A stretch of 64,000 nucleotides of DNA from an uncultured Saccharophagus sp. (GCA_937920545.1 CAKZUG010000002.1:62001-126000), one strand, 5' to 3'. Counted from the stretch's first letter, positions 50,372 through 59,845 are shown. Translations and numbers: made by a program. The notes: generated by a model from the sequence alone, not told the origin.

Positions 50372-50389
50372 TTTCGCATATCTGCGAAA
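50372..50389. promoter_or_regulatory. Inverted repeat TTTCGCA-TATC-TGCGAAA upstream of lyase-like gene
   Basis: Perfect 7-bp arms, about 110 bp upstream of the CDS. Confidence 0.4.
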
Positions 50390-50497
50390 CACACACTACA
50401 TTATAGTTAGTGAAATAATGCATCCCGTTGCGTTATTTTATTTATCGTATAACCGCACGACAATAAAACACTAATAATAATGAATAGGTATAAAGTT

Positions 50498-52789
50498 ATG
50501 AGTTACAAAAAAAAGGCGTTGTTTTTGACCTTATCTGCCATTGTTTCTGCGCAAGCAATGGCGTCTCTTCCTGATTGGTCAAAAGCCGGTTATCTTGAAG
50601 GGGAGTCGCTTCCCTCGGGCTCAGATTACACATCTAATGCAAATTGTTTTATTACTCCAGAAGAGATGGGCGCCAACTACGGTGTTTATGGTAATGATGG
50701 CGTGAATGATAGCGCAGGTATTCAGGCTGCTATTGATGCAATAAAAGCAAGTTGTTCAGGTAGCCATACCAATCTATCGGTTATTTCTTTACCTTCTGGC
50801 GAGATTAATATTTCTAAGCAAATTGGTGTCGATGCTAGCTTCTTGGTAATTAAAGGTCAGGGAAACAACCCTAGCGTAGCCTCATCAACAAAAGTGGTTT
50901 TTGCTCCAGATGACAGTACTCGTTATGACAATATCTCTGATTTTGATTTGGGTGATATGCGCGGCGAGGGCAATGCTAGTGGTGGTTGGATATGGCCTGG
51001 CCGTGGCGCCTTTCGCGTGCAATCACGAGAAGTGCATTCGTCGTATGTTAATGCGCATCAATCTGCCCCGGCTAATCGTAAAGACTTTTTTGAGGGTTCT
51101 ATTAATTTTCATTGGAAGAATGAGAATATCACACGTGACGCTAAGGTTGGCGATACAGTTGTAGAGCTTAGAAATGTGCGTGATTATGAAGTAGGTAACT
51201 ATATTTGGGTTGGCTCGGCAAATACCGATAAGTTTTTAGAAGAGCAGGGTGTGCAAGAACAGCACAAGTTTAATACTCATATGCGCCAGCAAATGTTTAA
51301 AATTGTGGCTGTTAATACCAGCACGAAAGAAGTGACATTTGATAAGCCATTAGAGTTTGATATTTATATTAACAACACGGCAGACGGCTCACCCGCTATT
51401 AAAGGCGCTAATTATAATAGCCGTGCAGCTAATCTCAAAGTTATTGAGGGCGTGGGTTTTGAAGATTTCTACCTTACTCAGGTTGCGCCAAATGGTAAAA
51501 CGGCTCAAGACGCTAAAAATAACTACAATAACCTTGATCACGAAGGTGCCCTTCATGGCTTAGTCTTTAAGTGGGCGGTTAATAGTTATGTCAAAAATGT
51601 ACGCACCTTTATGACAGGCTCTCACCCCATCGTGACGGAAATGGCAAAAAATCTGCAGTTCGAAGATAACTACCTTGAAGGCTCTTGGAATAAAGGTAAG
51701 GGCGGTAATGGCTATTTTCGTAACAGTAAGTTGTGGGACAGTGTGATTAAAGGCAATATTGCACGTGATGTACGACATATTACACTGCAGTGGTCGGCAT
51801 CCGGTAATGTTGTGACAGGTAATGATATTGACGGCGATTTAAACCTTCATGGTGGTTGGGAACGTCATAACTTAATAGAGAACAACCAAGTAAATATTCC
51901 TTACGATCACAGAGACTGTAACCCAAATTGTGAGGCGGGTGATGAAATATGGTACCCCATTTGGTACGCACCTGGGCATCATGCAGGCAAATGGGCGGGC
52001 GCAACAGGGCCGCAAAACGTTTTTTATCGCAACACGCTTAAAAAGCAATTAACACCTAATGGCGCATTTACTGATTTTGCACCGTATGGCACAACACCTA
52101 ATGTGGTTTATCAATTTGCATGGGATACTGAAACGCCAACGGGTAGCCAGTGGCGTCATCTGCAAGAGAATGGCGATAAGATCGATTTTTGGACGGGTCG
52201 TGAAACTGTTGATTACACCGTTAATAATGCTGGCGTGAACGCAAACTGTACGGCAACCACTGCGAGCCTTGTTGGTGCGACAATTTCTTGTTTGGGTGAG
52301 GAGGTGACTGGGTCTAGTTCTAGCTCAAGTAGCTCGTCTTCTAGCAGTTCGTCTTCTAGCAGCTCATCTTCTAGCAGCTCGTCTTCTAGTAGTTCGTCTT
52401 CTAGCAGTTCATCTTCTAGTAGTTCGTCTTCTAGCAGCTCGTCTTCTAGCAGTTCATCTTCTAGCAGTTCATCTTCTAGCAGTTCGTCTTCTAGCAGCTC
52501 TGGCGGTCAGGTCGCTTCTGGTTGTGTTGTTTATACAGGCGGTCGTCAAGATCTTATGCTCAACACATCAAATTGTGTGTCGTTCCCTAATGGTCTTGAA
52601 GGTAAAAGAGTCCAATTTTGGAACAATAAAGCTGGCGCAGGCTGTGGCTTTAAAGGGCAGGTAAGTGGTTCTGAGGGCGGTTCAGTCAATATTACCTCTA
52701 GCTATATGCGTGGTAGCGGTTTTTCTGGCAATCAATTGAGTTTTGCTGAAGGTAACGGTTGCTCTAAGGTACGTGTTCGTACTTACTAA
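50498..52789 (+). CDS. Secreted pectate-lyase-superfamily (beta-helix) polysaccharide-active protein with polyserine linker and C-terminal module
   Basis: Signal peptide; MGANYGVYGNDGVNDSAGIQAAIDAIKA; 63-Ser linker; roughly 95-aa Cys-containing C-terminal module. Confidence 0.75.
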   Translation: MSYKKKALFLTLSAIVSAQAMASLPDWSKAGYLEGESLPSGSDYTSNANCFITPEEMGANYGVYGNDGVNDSAGIQAAIDAIKASCSGSHTNLSVISLPSGEINISKQIGVDASFLVIKGQGNNPSVASSTKVVFAPDDSTRYDNISDFDLGDMRGEGNASGGWIWPGRGAFRVQSREVHSSYVNAHQSAPANRKDFFEGSINFHWKNENITRDAKVGDTVVELRNVRDYEVGNYIWVGSANTDKFLEEQGVQEQHKFNTHMRQQMFKIVAVNTSTKEVTFDKPLEFDIYINNTADGSPAIKGANYNSRAANLKVIEGVGFEDFYLTQVAPNGKTAQDAKNNYNNLDHEGALHGLVFKWAVNSYVKNVRTFMTGSHPIVTEMAKNLQFEDNYLEGSWNKGKGGNGYFRNSKLWDSVIKGNIARDVRHITLQWSASGNVVTGNDIDGDLNLHGGWERHNLIENNQVNIPYDHRDCNPNCEAGDEIWYPIWYAPGHHAGKWAGATGPQNVFYRNTLKKQLTPNGAFTDFAPYGTTPNVVYQFAWDTETPTGSQWRHLQENGDKIDFWTGRETVDYTVNNAGVNANCTATTASLVGATISCLGEEVTGSSSSSSSSSSSSSSSSSSSSSSSSSSSSSSSSSSSSSSSSSSSSSSSSSSSSSSSSSSSSSSSGGQVASGCVVYTGGRQDLMLNTSNCVSFPNGLEGKRVQFWNNKAGAGCGFKGQVSGSEGGSVNITSSYMRGSGFSGNQLSFAEGNGCSKVRVRTY
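52334..52498. repeat. 11 tandem 15-bp units encoding the polyserine linker
   Basis: (TCN TCT TCT AGY AGY)x11 with silent third-position variation. Confidence 0.92.
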
Positions 52790-52871
52790 TGTGGATTAAA
52801 CAACGCTAGATAGTATTTAGATACTCTTTAGCGTTTTAGCGTTTGTTTAAAACTTGACGCTTTACTAATAA

Positions 52872-52899
52872 AGCCTTGGCTATTGGTCAGGGCTTTTTT
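52872..52899 (+). terminator. Putative terminator after lyase-like gene
   Basis: AAGCCTTGGCTATTGGTCAGGGCTTTTTT. Confidence 0.6.
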
Positions 52900-52996
52900 G
52901 TGTCTGTTATTTTTGGCGTGGTTACGTTTTACGGTGATCTATTTTTATGGTTAGATAGTAGCGGTGTTTTCTCTCACTCATTAAAAGAAGCCCTGC

Positions 52997-54715
52997 ATGA
53001 AAATAATAAATACCCCGCTATCGCTTGCACCGTTATGCCTGCTTATCGCTGTTTTACTTGTTGGATGCCATTCTCAGGCACCTGCTGAGACGGCTTTGAA
53101 GCCCAAAACAATGCCGCCTAATATTTTATGGCTTGTCGTTGAGGATATGAGCCCGTATTTGTCTATGTATGGGGATCATACTGTTAGCACGCCAGCTATT
53201 AGTGCGCTAGCCAACGAAGGTGTAACGTTCACGCACGTATTTTCGCCTTCGGGTGTTTGTGCGCCTAGCCGAGCAGCCATTGCCACGGGTTTGTATCCCT
53301 CGTCGTTTGGTGCAAACCATATGCGTACGACATCCAACACCAAAGAGACGGGTTTGCCAAAATACGAGGCCGTCCCGCCTGCGGGGGCGCGTATGTTGAG
53401 CCAATATATGCGTGAACAAGGCTATTACACCACAAACAACTATAAAACCGATTACCAGTTTAACGCTCCTGCATCAGCGTGGCACGACAGCAGTACAACG
53501 GCGCATTGGCGCAACCGTCCAGAAGGAATGCCGTTTTTCTCCGTCATCAACTTTACGACAACACATGAGTCGGGTTTATTTGAGCCGTACGGTATTCGTA
53601 ATATTGAAGCGCGACATGGTTTAGCGTATGACAAGTCAAGCGTTGCGGCATTGCCTACCGGTAAAACATCGTTTGAAAAAACACCTACTCACATTAGTTC
53701 GTCAGCACGCTTTACGCCGCCGCCATACTTACCCGATACACCAGAGGTGCAGCGTGATTTATGGAAAATGTATAATAATATTATTGAGACAGATCTGCAT
53801 ATAGCTTCTGTGCTGGGGCAATTGGAAGCGGATAACTTGATGGATAACACCGTTATCGTTTTTTATGCTGACCACGGTGGTCCGTTACCTCGACAAAAAA
53901 GGCTTATTTACGACAGCGGTCTACATGTACCATTGATTATCCGCTACCCCGATGGGCGTTTGTCAGGTCAGCAAGATAACCGTTTGATCAGTTTTATTGA
54001 TTTTTTGCCGATGACACTAGGGATGGCGGGCGCGCAAGTGCCCTCTCATTTGCATGGGCGGGATGTCTTTGACGTTGATCATGTTCGTGAGTATGTTCAT
54101 GCGGCTGCAGATCGCTTTGATGGATTTACTGATACTATTCGTGCTGTTCGCGACAAGAGATTTAAGTATATTCGTAATTATAGGCCTGAGCAGGGCTACT
54201 ACTTACCGGTTGTATATCGTGAGAAAATCCCGACTATGCAGTCTCTATTAGCTTTACGTGATCAGGGTGCGTTAACGCCTCAGCAATCCCAATGGTTTAG
54301 AGCGTCTAAGCCAAAAGAAGAATTGTTCGATACTTTAAATGATCCGCATGAGTTGAATAATTTGGTGGGCAATCCACGTTTTCAGGCTGACCTTGATCGT
54401 TTGCGCGTCGAAATGACTCGTTGGTTAGAGGCAATAGGTGATACACCTCTTATGCCTGAGCGTGAGCTGGTAAACAGGCTTTGGAGTGGGGAGCGGTTTC
54501 AGCCGGTCACACGTACCCCGTTAATTGCGATAAAAAACGGTGTATATGTTGTCCAAAATCAAACACATAATGCTGTCGTGGAGTACCGTAAAAAGAGTGT
54601 TGATAAGCCGCGTGGGTGGCGACCTTGGCGCAAAGATATAGCGTTCAAAAAAGGTGAGTTATTAGAGGTGCGGGCGCATCGCATTGGCTATCTTCCTAGC
54701 CCTGTAACACATTAA
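52997..54715 (+). CDS. Type I sulfatase (Cys-type), lipoprotein
   Basis: Lipobox LLVGC; NILWLVVEDMSPYLSMYGDH; sulfatase signature CAPSRAAIATG. Confidence 0.92.
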   Translation: MKIINTPLSLAPLCLLIAVLLVGCHSQAPAETALKPKTMPPNILWLVVEDMSPYLSMYGDHTVSTPAISALANEGVTFTHVFSPSGVCAPSRAAIATGLYPSSFGANHMRTTSNTKETGLPKYEAVPPAGARMLSQYMREQGYYTTNNYKTDYQFNAPASAWHDSSTTAHWRNRPEGMPFFSVINFTTTHESGLFEPYGIRNIEARHGLAYDKSSVAALPTGKTSFEKTPTHISSSARFTPPPYLPDTPEVQRDLWKMYNNIIETDLHIASVLGQLEADNLMDNTVIVFYADHGGPLPRQKRLIYDSGLHVPLIIRYPDGRLSGQQDNRLISFIDFLPMTLGMAGAQVPSHLHGRDVFDVDHVREYVHAAADRFDGFTDTIRAVRDKRFKYIRNYRPEQGYYLPVVYREKIPTMQSLLALRDQGALTPQQSQWFRASKPKEELFDTLNDPHELNNLVGNPRFQADLDRLRVEMTRWLEAIGDTPLMPERELVNRLWSGERFQPVTRTPLIAIKNGVYVVQNQTHNAVVEYRKKSVDKPRGWRPWRKDIAFKKGELLEVRAHRIGYLPSPVTH

Positions 54716-54792
54716 GCGATATTTAATCGTGTGTGCAGGTGCAAATTGAGGTGCACCTGCTACTGAATAATCTCAGTCTATCAGCGTTATAA

Positions 54793-55107
54793 TTAGTTGC
54801 TGGCGATTTTTGTAGATCCGTCTTTATACGCTGTATTCGCTTTATCTCTGACCGTTTTATCACGGCTAAACCTGCCTTTCGCGCATGTAGTGCGTACACT
54901 TACACCCATTTCAAAGTTGGCTTTGGCCCGTATCTTTTTGACTTCTTTGCAGCTTGTGCTGTCGTGATTGATTTGGCAGTTATATTGCTCCCAGAGGGCT
55001 TTGATTTCACCTTCTTTTTTGCAGGCTAATTCAGTTAGCGCATTATTAGCGTGACTATTGACGACAATCAATAAGTTAATTAATGCAAGTACGGCTGCGA
55101 ATTTCAT
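54793..55107 (-). CDS. Small secreted protein of unknown function
   Basis: Signal peptide MKFAAVLALINLLIVVNSHA; three Cys in the mature part. Confidence 0.55.
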   Translation of the reverse strand: MKFAAVLALINLLIVVNSHANNALTELACKKEGEIKALWEQYNCQINHDSTSCKEVKKIRAKANFEMGVSVRTTCAKGRFSRDKTVRDKANTAYKDGSTKIASN

Positions 55108-55214
55108 GGTTTTGGCCTCTAAAAGCAACGAAGTGCTTTTTAATAATAAAAAAGAATAAGTATTGAGTATGATATACCCTGTTTGTTTTTTAGGGTGATA
55201 ACTGCGTCATGGAG

Positions 55215-55261
55215 GTGACATTTTATCAATTTAAGTGACGTTTTACATTGATAAAAGTGAC
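55215..55261. promoter_or_regulatory. Repeat cluster (GTGAC x3; 10-bp inverted repeat) upstream of BNR_4 gene
   Basis: GTGACATTTTATCAAT...GTGACGTTTTACATTGATAAAAGTGAC; arms 55221-55230 and 55247-55256. Confidence 0.4.
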
Positions 55262-55460
55262 AAAAAATGTACACCTTAAGTGGTGCAAATGCTTTGCGCG
55301 TATCTCTTTCGTATGAGTTTGGCGGGAATTTTATCTGTGTTTACTATTCTTAAAATTCTTATTGAATATATGTGATTTTGGTTTTGATGTGACCGTCTTG
55401 ACAATAAACACGAATTCGCAAATAGTAGCTATCAAACAACGACAAAAATAAGAGGCGAAA

Positions 55461-56819
55461 ATGTTAAAAAAATTAGCACTATGCGGATTAATATTCTGCG
55501 CCAGCGCTCAAGTATTTGCTGCTCCCAGCGCAACAGGGGAAGAGCCTGTAACGGAAGCCATCGATCATGTGTGGTCTGGTCAGCGTGTTTGGTTTGATTT
55601 TGTTGAGCAAGACAACTATCAAATGATTGCTTATTATGACGCTAGCCGACAAATGAGCCTTGCTGTGCGTAGAGTGAGAGATGTGCATCGTGGTGTATGG
55701 AATTACCATAAGTTACCCAGTTTTTTAGGTTGGGATGCGCACAACCATGTTGAGGCTGCTTTTGATAAGAACGGTATTATTCATGTTGTTGGCAATATTC
55801 ACGCTAACCATTTAGTGTATTTTAAATCGACTCGTCCTTACGATCCTCGCTCTTTAAAGCAGGTTGACGTTATGGTGAATGCTAAAAATGAAACAAGCAC
55901 CACCTACCCTGAGTTCTTTAAAGATCCGCAGGGCAACTTAATCTTTAAGTATCGACAAGGTACAAGTGGTCAAGGGCATTGGTTTTACAATAAGTGGGAT
56001 GCAGACAAAGGCGCATGGACGGCACTGCATGACTCGTCTATTTTGCACGGTGAAGGTAAGCGCGGTGTATACCCTAAAGGCCCTGTTATTGGCCCCGATG
56101 GATTCGCACATTTAGCGTATGTTTGGCGCGAGACGCCCATTGCGTCATCAAATCATGATTTATCCTATGCGCGTAGCCGCGATTTGGTTAATTGGGAGAC
56201 ATCCGACGGCACGCCGTTAACATTACCTATTACACTTTCGACAGGTGAGGTTATTGATCCTATCCAGCAACACGGTGGCTTGCTCAATGGCCGTACACCT
56301 ATTGGGTTTGATGCCGATAAGCGCGTGGTCGTCACCTATCAAAAATACGATGAAAATGGCAATACACAAGTATTTATTACTCGTAAAGACGGCGACAAAT
56401 GGGTATCACGACAAGTCTCAACATGGAAAAACTCTCGTGTTGACTTGGATAAAGGCGGTTCACTCGATTTGCCAATTGATACTAGCGAGTCGCCTTATTT
56501 AAACGCTGATAATAACCTTGTTGTGCCTGCCTCTTGGCGCGGTATCCGCTGGGAGTGGGTGCTTGATTCTACCGATTTAAGTGTGATTTCAGGCGGTGAA
56601 ATCAAGCAGTCATTGCCTAAGTCTATTGCGCGATTTGATGAAGATAACGGCATCCGTTTTCGCGTGAAGCCATTAATGGAAGATCAATCCAAGAAGTCGA
56701 AAAACGTTTATATTAGCTGGGAAGCATTACAGCCTAATCGTGATATCGCACGAGAAAATATCCCCGCGCCATCAACACTGCGTATTCACTATGTGCCGAC
56801 ATCAGCGGACAAAAAATAA
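55461..56819 (+). CDS. BNR_4-repeat beta-propeller protein, possible ulvan/uronate polysaccharide lyase
   Basis: Signal peptide; WDAHNHVEAAFDKNGIIHVVGNIHANHLVYFKS, YPKGPVIGPDGFAHLAYVWRE, GVYPKG. Confidence 0.72.
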   Translation: MLKKLALCGLIFCASAQVFAAPSATGEEPVTEAIDHVWSGQRVWFDFVEQDNYQMIAYYDASRQMSLAVRRVRDVHRGVWNYHKLPSFLGWDAHNHVEAAFDKNGIIHVVGNIHANHLVYFKSTRPYDPRSLKQVDVMVNAKNETSTTYPEFFKDPQGNLIFKYRQGTSGQGHWFYNKWDADKGAWTALHDSSILHGEGKRGVYPKGPVIGPDGFAHLAYVWRETPIASSNHDLSYARSRDLVNWETSDGTPLTLPITLSTGEVIDPIQQHGGLLNGRTPIGFDADKRVVVTYQKYDENGNTQVFITRKDGDKWVSRQVSTWKNSRVDLDKGGSLDLPIDTSESPYLNADNNLVVPASWRGIRWEWVLDSTDLSVISGGEIKQSLPKSIARFDEDNGIRFRVKPLMEDQSKKSKNVYISWEALQPNRDIARENIPAPSTLRIHYVPTSADKK

Positions 56820-56853
56820 CGTAAACGTTATTTTGTTAAGTAGTTAAAAATGT

Positions 56854-56877
56854 AAAGGCGTCTTCGGGCGCCTTTTT
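56854..56877 (+). terminator. Rho-independent terminator after BNR_4 gene
   Basis: AAAGGCGTCTTCGGGCGCCTTTTT. Confidence 0.85.
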
Positions 56878-56921
56878 ACTATGGTCATTGAGCTTTGGTC
56901 ATTGAGCTTTTTTTGTGAGTT

Positions 56922-57920
56922 TTAAGGAAGCTCTTCGCCGCGCGCGCTGACATACAGGGCGTACCAGTCTTCTCGTGTTAACGAAACAGCGTAGGCTTGT
57001 TGGCAAGCTTGAATACGCTTTGGTTGCGTTGTACCAATAACGGGTGTGATACCGAGTGGCTGTTTCATGAGCCAAGCCAGTAATATCGCCTCTTTCGATA
57101 CCGCGTATTTCTCACTTAAGTGGTGTACGCATTGCTGGGTATGTTTGATGCTGTTAGCTGTGTGGCCGGGTAGCGCTAAGTAGCTGTCGATAACGCTATC
57201 ATTGCCCAAATACAATCCCTGCGACAAGCTGCCCCATGATTGCAATTGAATACGATGCTGCTTACAGTAATCGAGTAAGCCTAAGCTGTAGTTGTTGTGT
57301 GGGGCTTGGGGGTGGCCTGCAAACAGTGTTTCGTCAATAAAACGCGTTTGGGCAAGGTGCAGCTCCATTTGGTTAGCAACAAGCGGTAAGTCCAATGTAG
57401 ATTGAATAGCCGCGATCTGATGGCTATGCATATTCGACACGCCAAAATAATTTACCTTACCTTGTTGTTTTAAATCGCTAAATGCGCGAGCGATGTCTTC
57501 TGGCTCCATAAGTGGGTCGGGGCGGTGCAGTAATAAAATATCGAGGTTGTCGGTACATAGGCGCTTTAAGCTTTGCTCTACGCTATACATTATCCAATCG
57601 TACGACAGGTCATAACGTTTAGGGCCATGCTCATCGTCAAAGCGAATCCCGCATTTAGATTGCAATACCATTTTGTCGCGTAGGTGCGGTGTGTTTTTCA
57701 GTGCTTGCCCAAAGGCATGCTCTGCCTTGCCTAAGGTATAAATATCGGCGTGGTCAAAAAAGTTAATACCTTGCTCGAGTGCGGTATGAATCACCGTATC
57801 GGCTTGTTGAATATGTGTTTGAGTCACCGGGCTGCTATCCCAGCCGCCGCCAATGCCCATGCAGCCATAAATCAGTGAGCTGGCATGAGGAATATATTCT
57901 TGGATAACAGATTTTGTCAT
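56922..57920 (-). CDS. Aldo/keto reductase (YdhF-like)
   Basis: LIYGCMGIGGGWD, GINFFDHADIYTLGKAEHAFGQAL, LDILLLHRPDPLMEPEDIARAF, VNYFGVSNMHSHQ. Confidence 0.92.
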   Translation of the reverse strand: MTKSVIQEYIPHASSLIYGCMGIGGGWDSSPVTQTHIQQADTVIHTALEQGINFFDHADIYTLGKAEHAFGQALKNTPHLRDKMVLQSKCGIRFDDEHGPKRYDLSYDWIMYSVEQSLKRLCTDNLDILLLHRPDPLMEPEDIARAFSDLKQQGKVNYFGVSNMHSHQIAAIQSTLDLPLVANQMELHLAQTRFIDETLFAGHPQAPHNNYSLGLLDYCKQHRIQLQSWGSLSQGLYLGNDSVIDSYLALPGHTANSIKHTQQCVHHLSEKYAVSKEAILLAWLMKQPLGITPVIGTTQPKRIQACQQAYAVSLTREDWYALYVSARGEELP

Positions 57921-57941
57921 GGTGGTATCTCTAAAATTAAG

Positions 57942-59150
57942 CTAGTTGGGCATAAATGCTTCTAGCACACTATTGAGGTATTGATGCCCTGTGGGGGTTG
58001 TCCCGATGATGTGCGGGTTATCGGTGAGGAGTTGTTGTTTTTGTAATGTGCGTAATACGGAGGCAATGCTTGCCAGTGGCGTACCTGTACGTGCTTCAAA
58101 TAAGGTTGCATCCACGCCATCGGTTAAACGCAGCGCATTCATCATAAACTCTAGCGGCAAGTCTCTTGGTTCAATTTGGTTGTGTTTAGCGGTAAAAGGG
58201 TTGGCTTTAGTGGGGTGGCTTGCTTGCGCCTGGAGGTAATGCTCGGGTAAGCGTGTTTTTTGAAACCGATAAGCTGATAAGCCTTTAGCGTCAATAAAGC
58301 TTATTTTGCCGTGTGCGCCCGCACCAATAGCGAGGTAATCATCAAAGTGCCAATAATGCGTGTTGTGTGCCGACTCTTTATGAGGCTGGCTATAAGCCGA
58401 TGTCTCGTATTGCTCAAAGCCCGCTTGCTGAAGTAAGGCGTGGCCTTGCTCTTGGATATTACCCAGCGTGTCTTCGTGTGGCAGCAACGGTGTTTGTGAG
58501 TAAAAATGCGTGTTGGGTTCGATGGTGAGTTGATACCACGAAAGATGCTCGGGTGCTAAATCGATTGCTGTGGCAAGGTCTTGCAGGCTATCTTCACAGG
58601 ATTGTTCGGGCAAGCCGTGCATAAGGTCGATATTGATATTATCAAAGCCGGCTTGGCGCGCTTGTTTAAATGCGGTACCCGCATCAGATGCCGAATGAAT
58701 CCGCCCCAAGGCGCTAAGCTGCGTATTGTTAAAACTTTGAATCCCCAGTGATAAGCGGTTGACGCCCGCATGGAGCAAGCCATCAAAGGTATCGCGTTCG
58801 GTGGTGCCGGGGTTGGCCTCAAGCGTGATTTCAGCATTCGGCGCTATACCAACGGTACGATGAATATGCTCGAGCAGTGATTTAATCGCCCAGTTGGGGA
58901 ATAGGCTGGGCGTGCCACCGCCAAAAAAAATACTGCTGATTAAGCGGCCTTGTGCAAGATGCGCGTCAGAGTCAATATCGTGTTTAAGTGCATCCAAGTA
59001 GGCTTGAATCGGTAGCTCGGGTTGGGCCTTCTGAGGGTTAGATGAGCTTGAGTTAAGTTCATGCGAATTAAAATCGCAATAGGGGCACTTTTTTACACAC
59101 CAAGGGATATGAATATACAGGCTAAGCGGAGGTAGCGAGAGTGCATCCAT
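57942..59150 (-). CDS. hemW: Radical SAM family heme chaperone HemW
   Basis: LYIHIPWCVKKCPYCDFNSH, SIFFGGGTPSLF, EANPGT, RLSLGIQSF. Confidence 0.95.
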   Translation of the reverse strand: MDALSLPPLSLYIHIPWCVKKCPYCDFNSHELNSSSSNPQKAQPELPIQAYLDALKHDIDSDAHLAQGRLISSIFFGGGTPSLFPNWAIKSLLEHIHRTVGIAPNAEITLEANPGTTERDTFDGLLHAGVNRLSLGIQSFNNTQLSALGRIHSASDAGTAFKQARQAGFDNINIDLMHGLPEQSCEDSLQDLATAIDLAPEHLSWYQLTIEPNTHFYSQTPLLPHEDTLGNIQEQGHALLQQAGFEQYETSAYSQPHKESAHNTHYWHFDDYLAIGAGAHGKISFIDAKGLSAYRFQKTRLPEHYLQAQASHPTKANPFTAKHNQIEPRDLPLEFMMNALRLTDGVDATLFEARTGTPLASIASVLRTLQKQQLLTDNPHIIGTTPTGHQYLNSVLEAFMPN

Positions 59151-59773
59151 TATGGGTGAGCAGCTTGGTTGGTAGGCTGTTTGTGTGCCTCAAGTGCTTT
59201 TAACAGCGCTTGCATCGCAATAGCGCGGTGGCTAACGTGGTTTTTTTTACCATAGGGTAAGTTGGCTGCCGAGCATTGGTATTCCTCTAACCAAAAAAGC
59301 GGGTCGTACCCAAAGCCGCCTTCGCCTTCGGGCGCATTCAGTATACGGCCTTCCCAGCTACCCTGACAAATAATAGGGGTGGGGTCTTTTTCATGCTGCA
59401 TAAACACTAAAATACATTGGTAGCGTGCAGTTCGTGCGTGTTCGGGTGTGTTTTGTAGTTTTTCGAGTAAATAGGCGTTATTTATTTGATCGGTTGCGCC
59501 TGCGCCACTGAACCTTGCCGAGTAAATGCCGGGTGCGCCATCAAGGGCGTCCACTTCTAAGCCCGAGTCATCGGCAATAGCGGGTAAACCTGTGTGCGCG
59601 CATGCGTTACGGGCTTTGAGTATGGCGTTTTCAACAAAGGTTAAGCCCGTTTCATCGGCATCGGGTACGTTTAACTCGCCCTGCGCCACTACCGACATAT
59701 TATGGCTATTAAGTAAGCGGTTAAATTCGGCAAGCTTGCCTTGGTTGCTGCTGGCTAAAACAATATTTTGCAT
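59150..59773 (-). CDS. rdgB: XTP/dITP pyrophosphatase RdgB
   Basis: IVLASSNQGKLAEFNRLL, ADDSGLEVDALDGAPGIYSARFSG, GFGYDPLFWLEEYQ, VSHRAIAMQAL. Confidence 0.96.
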   Translation of the reverse strand: MQNIVLASSNQGKLAEFNRLLNSHNMSVVAQGELNVPDADETGLTFVENAILKARNACAHTGLPAIADDSGLEVDALDGAPGIYSARFSGAGATDQINNAYLLEKLQNTPEHARTARYQCILVFMQHEKDPTPIICQGSWEGRILNAPEGEGGFGYDPLFWLEEYQCSAANLPYGKKNHVSHRAIAMQALLKALEAHKQPTNQAAHP

Positions 59774-59845
59774 GGGGTGTCTACTTGTTAATTGGCTGTA
59801 TGCCCAGTGGTTTAAAAGGTGAAACCTGAAAGCGGTTATCGAGGG

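Noticed and set aside
52313-52501. Serine repeat considered as a CRISPR or noncoding satellite
   Set aside because: In-frame polyserine codons with silent variation inside a secreted enzyme; a protein linker
54735-54760. Hairpin GCAGGTGC...GCACCTGC between the sulfatase and the next gene, considered as a terminator
   Set aside because: Good 8-bp stem but no T-tract on either side; not enough to call a terminator
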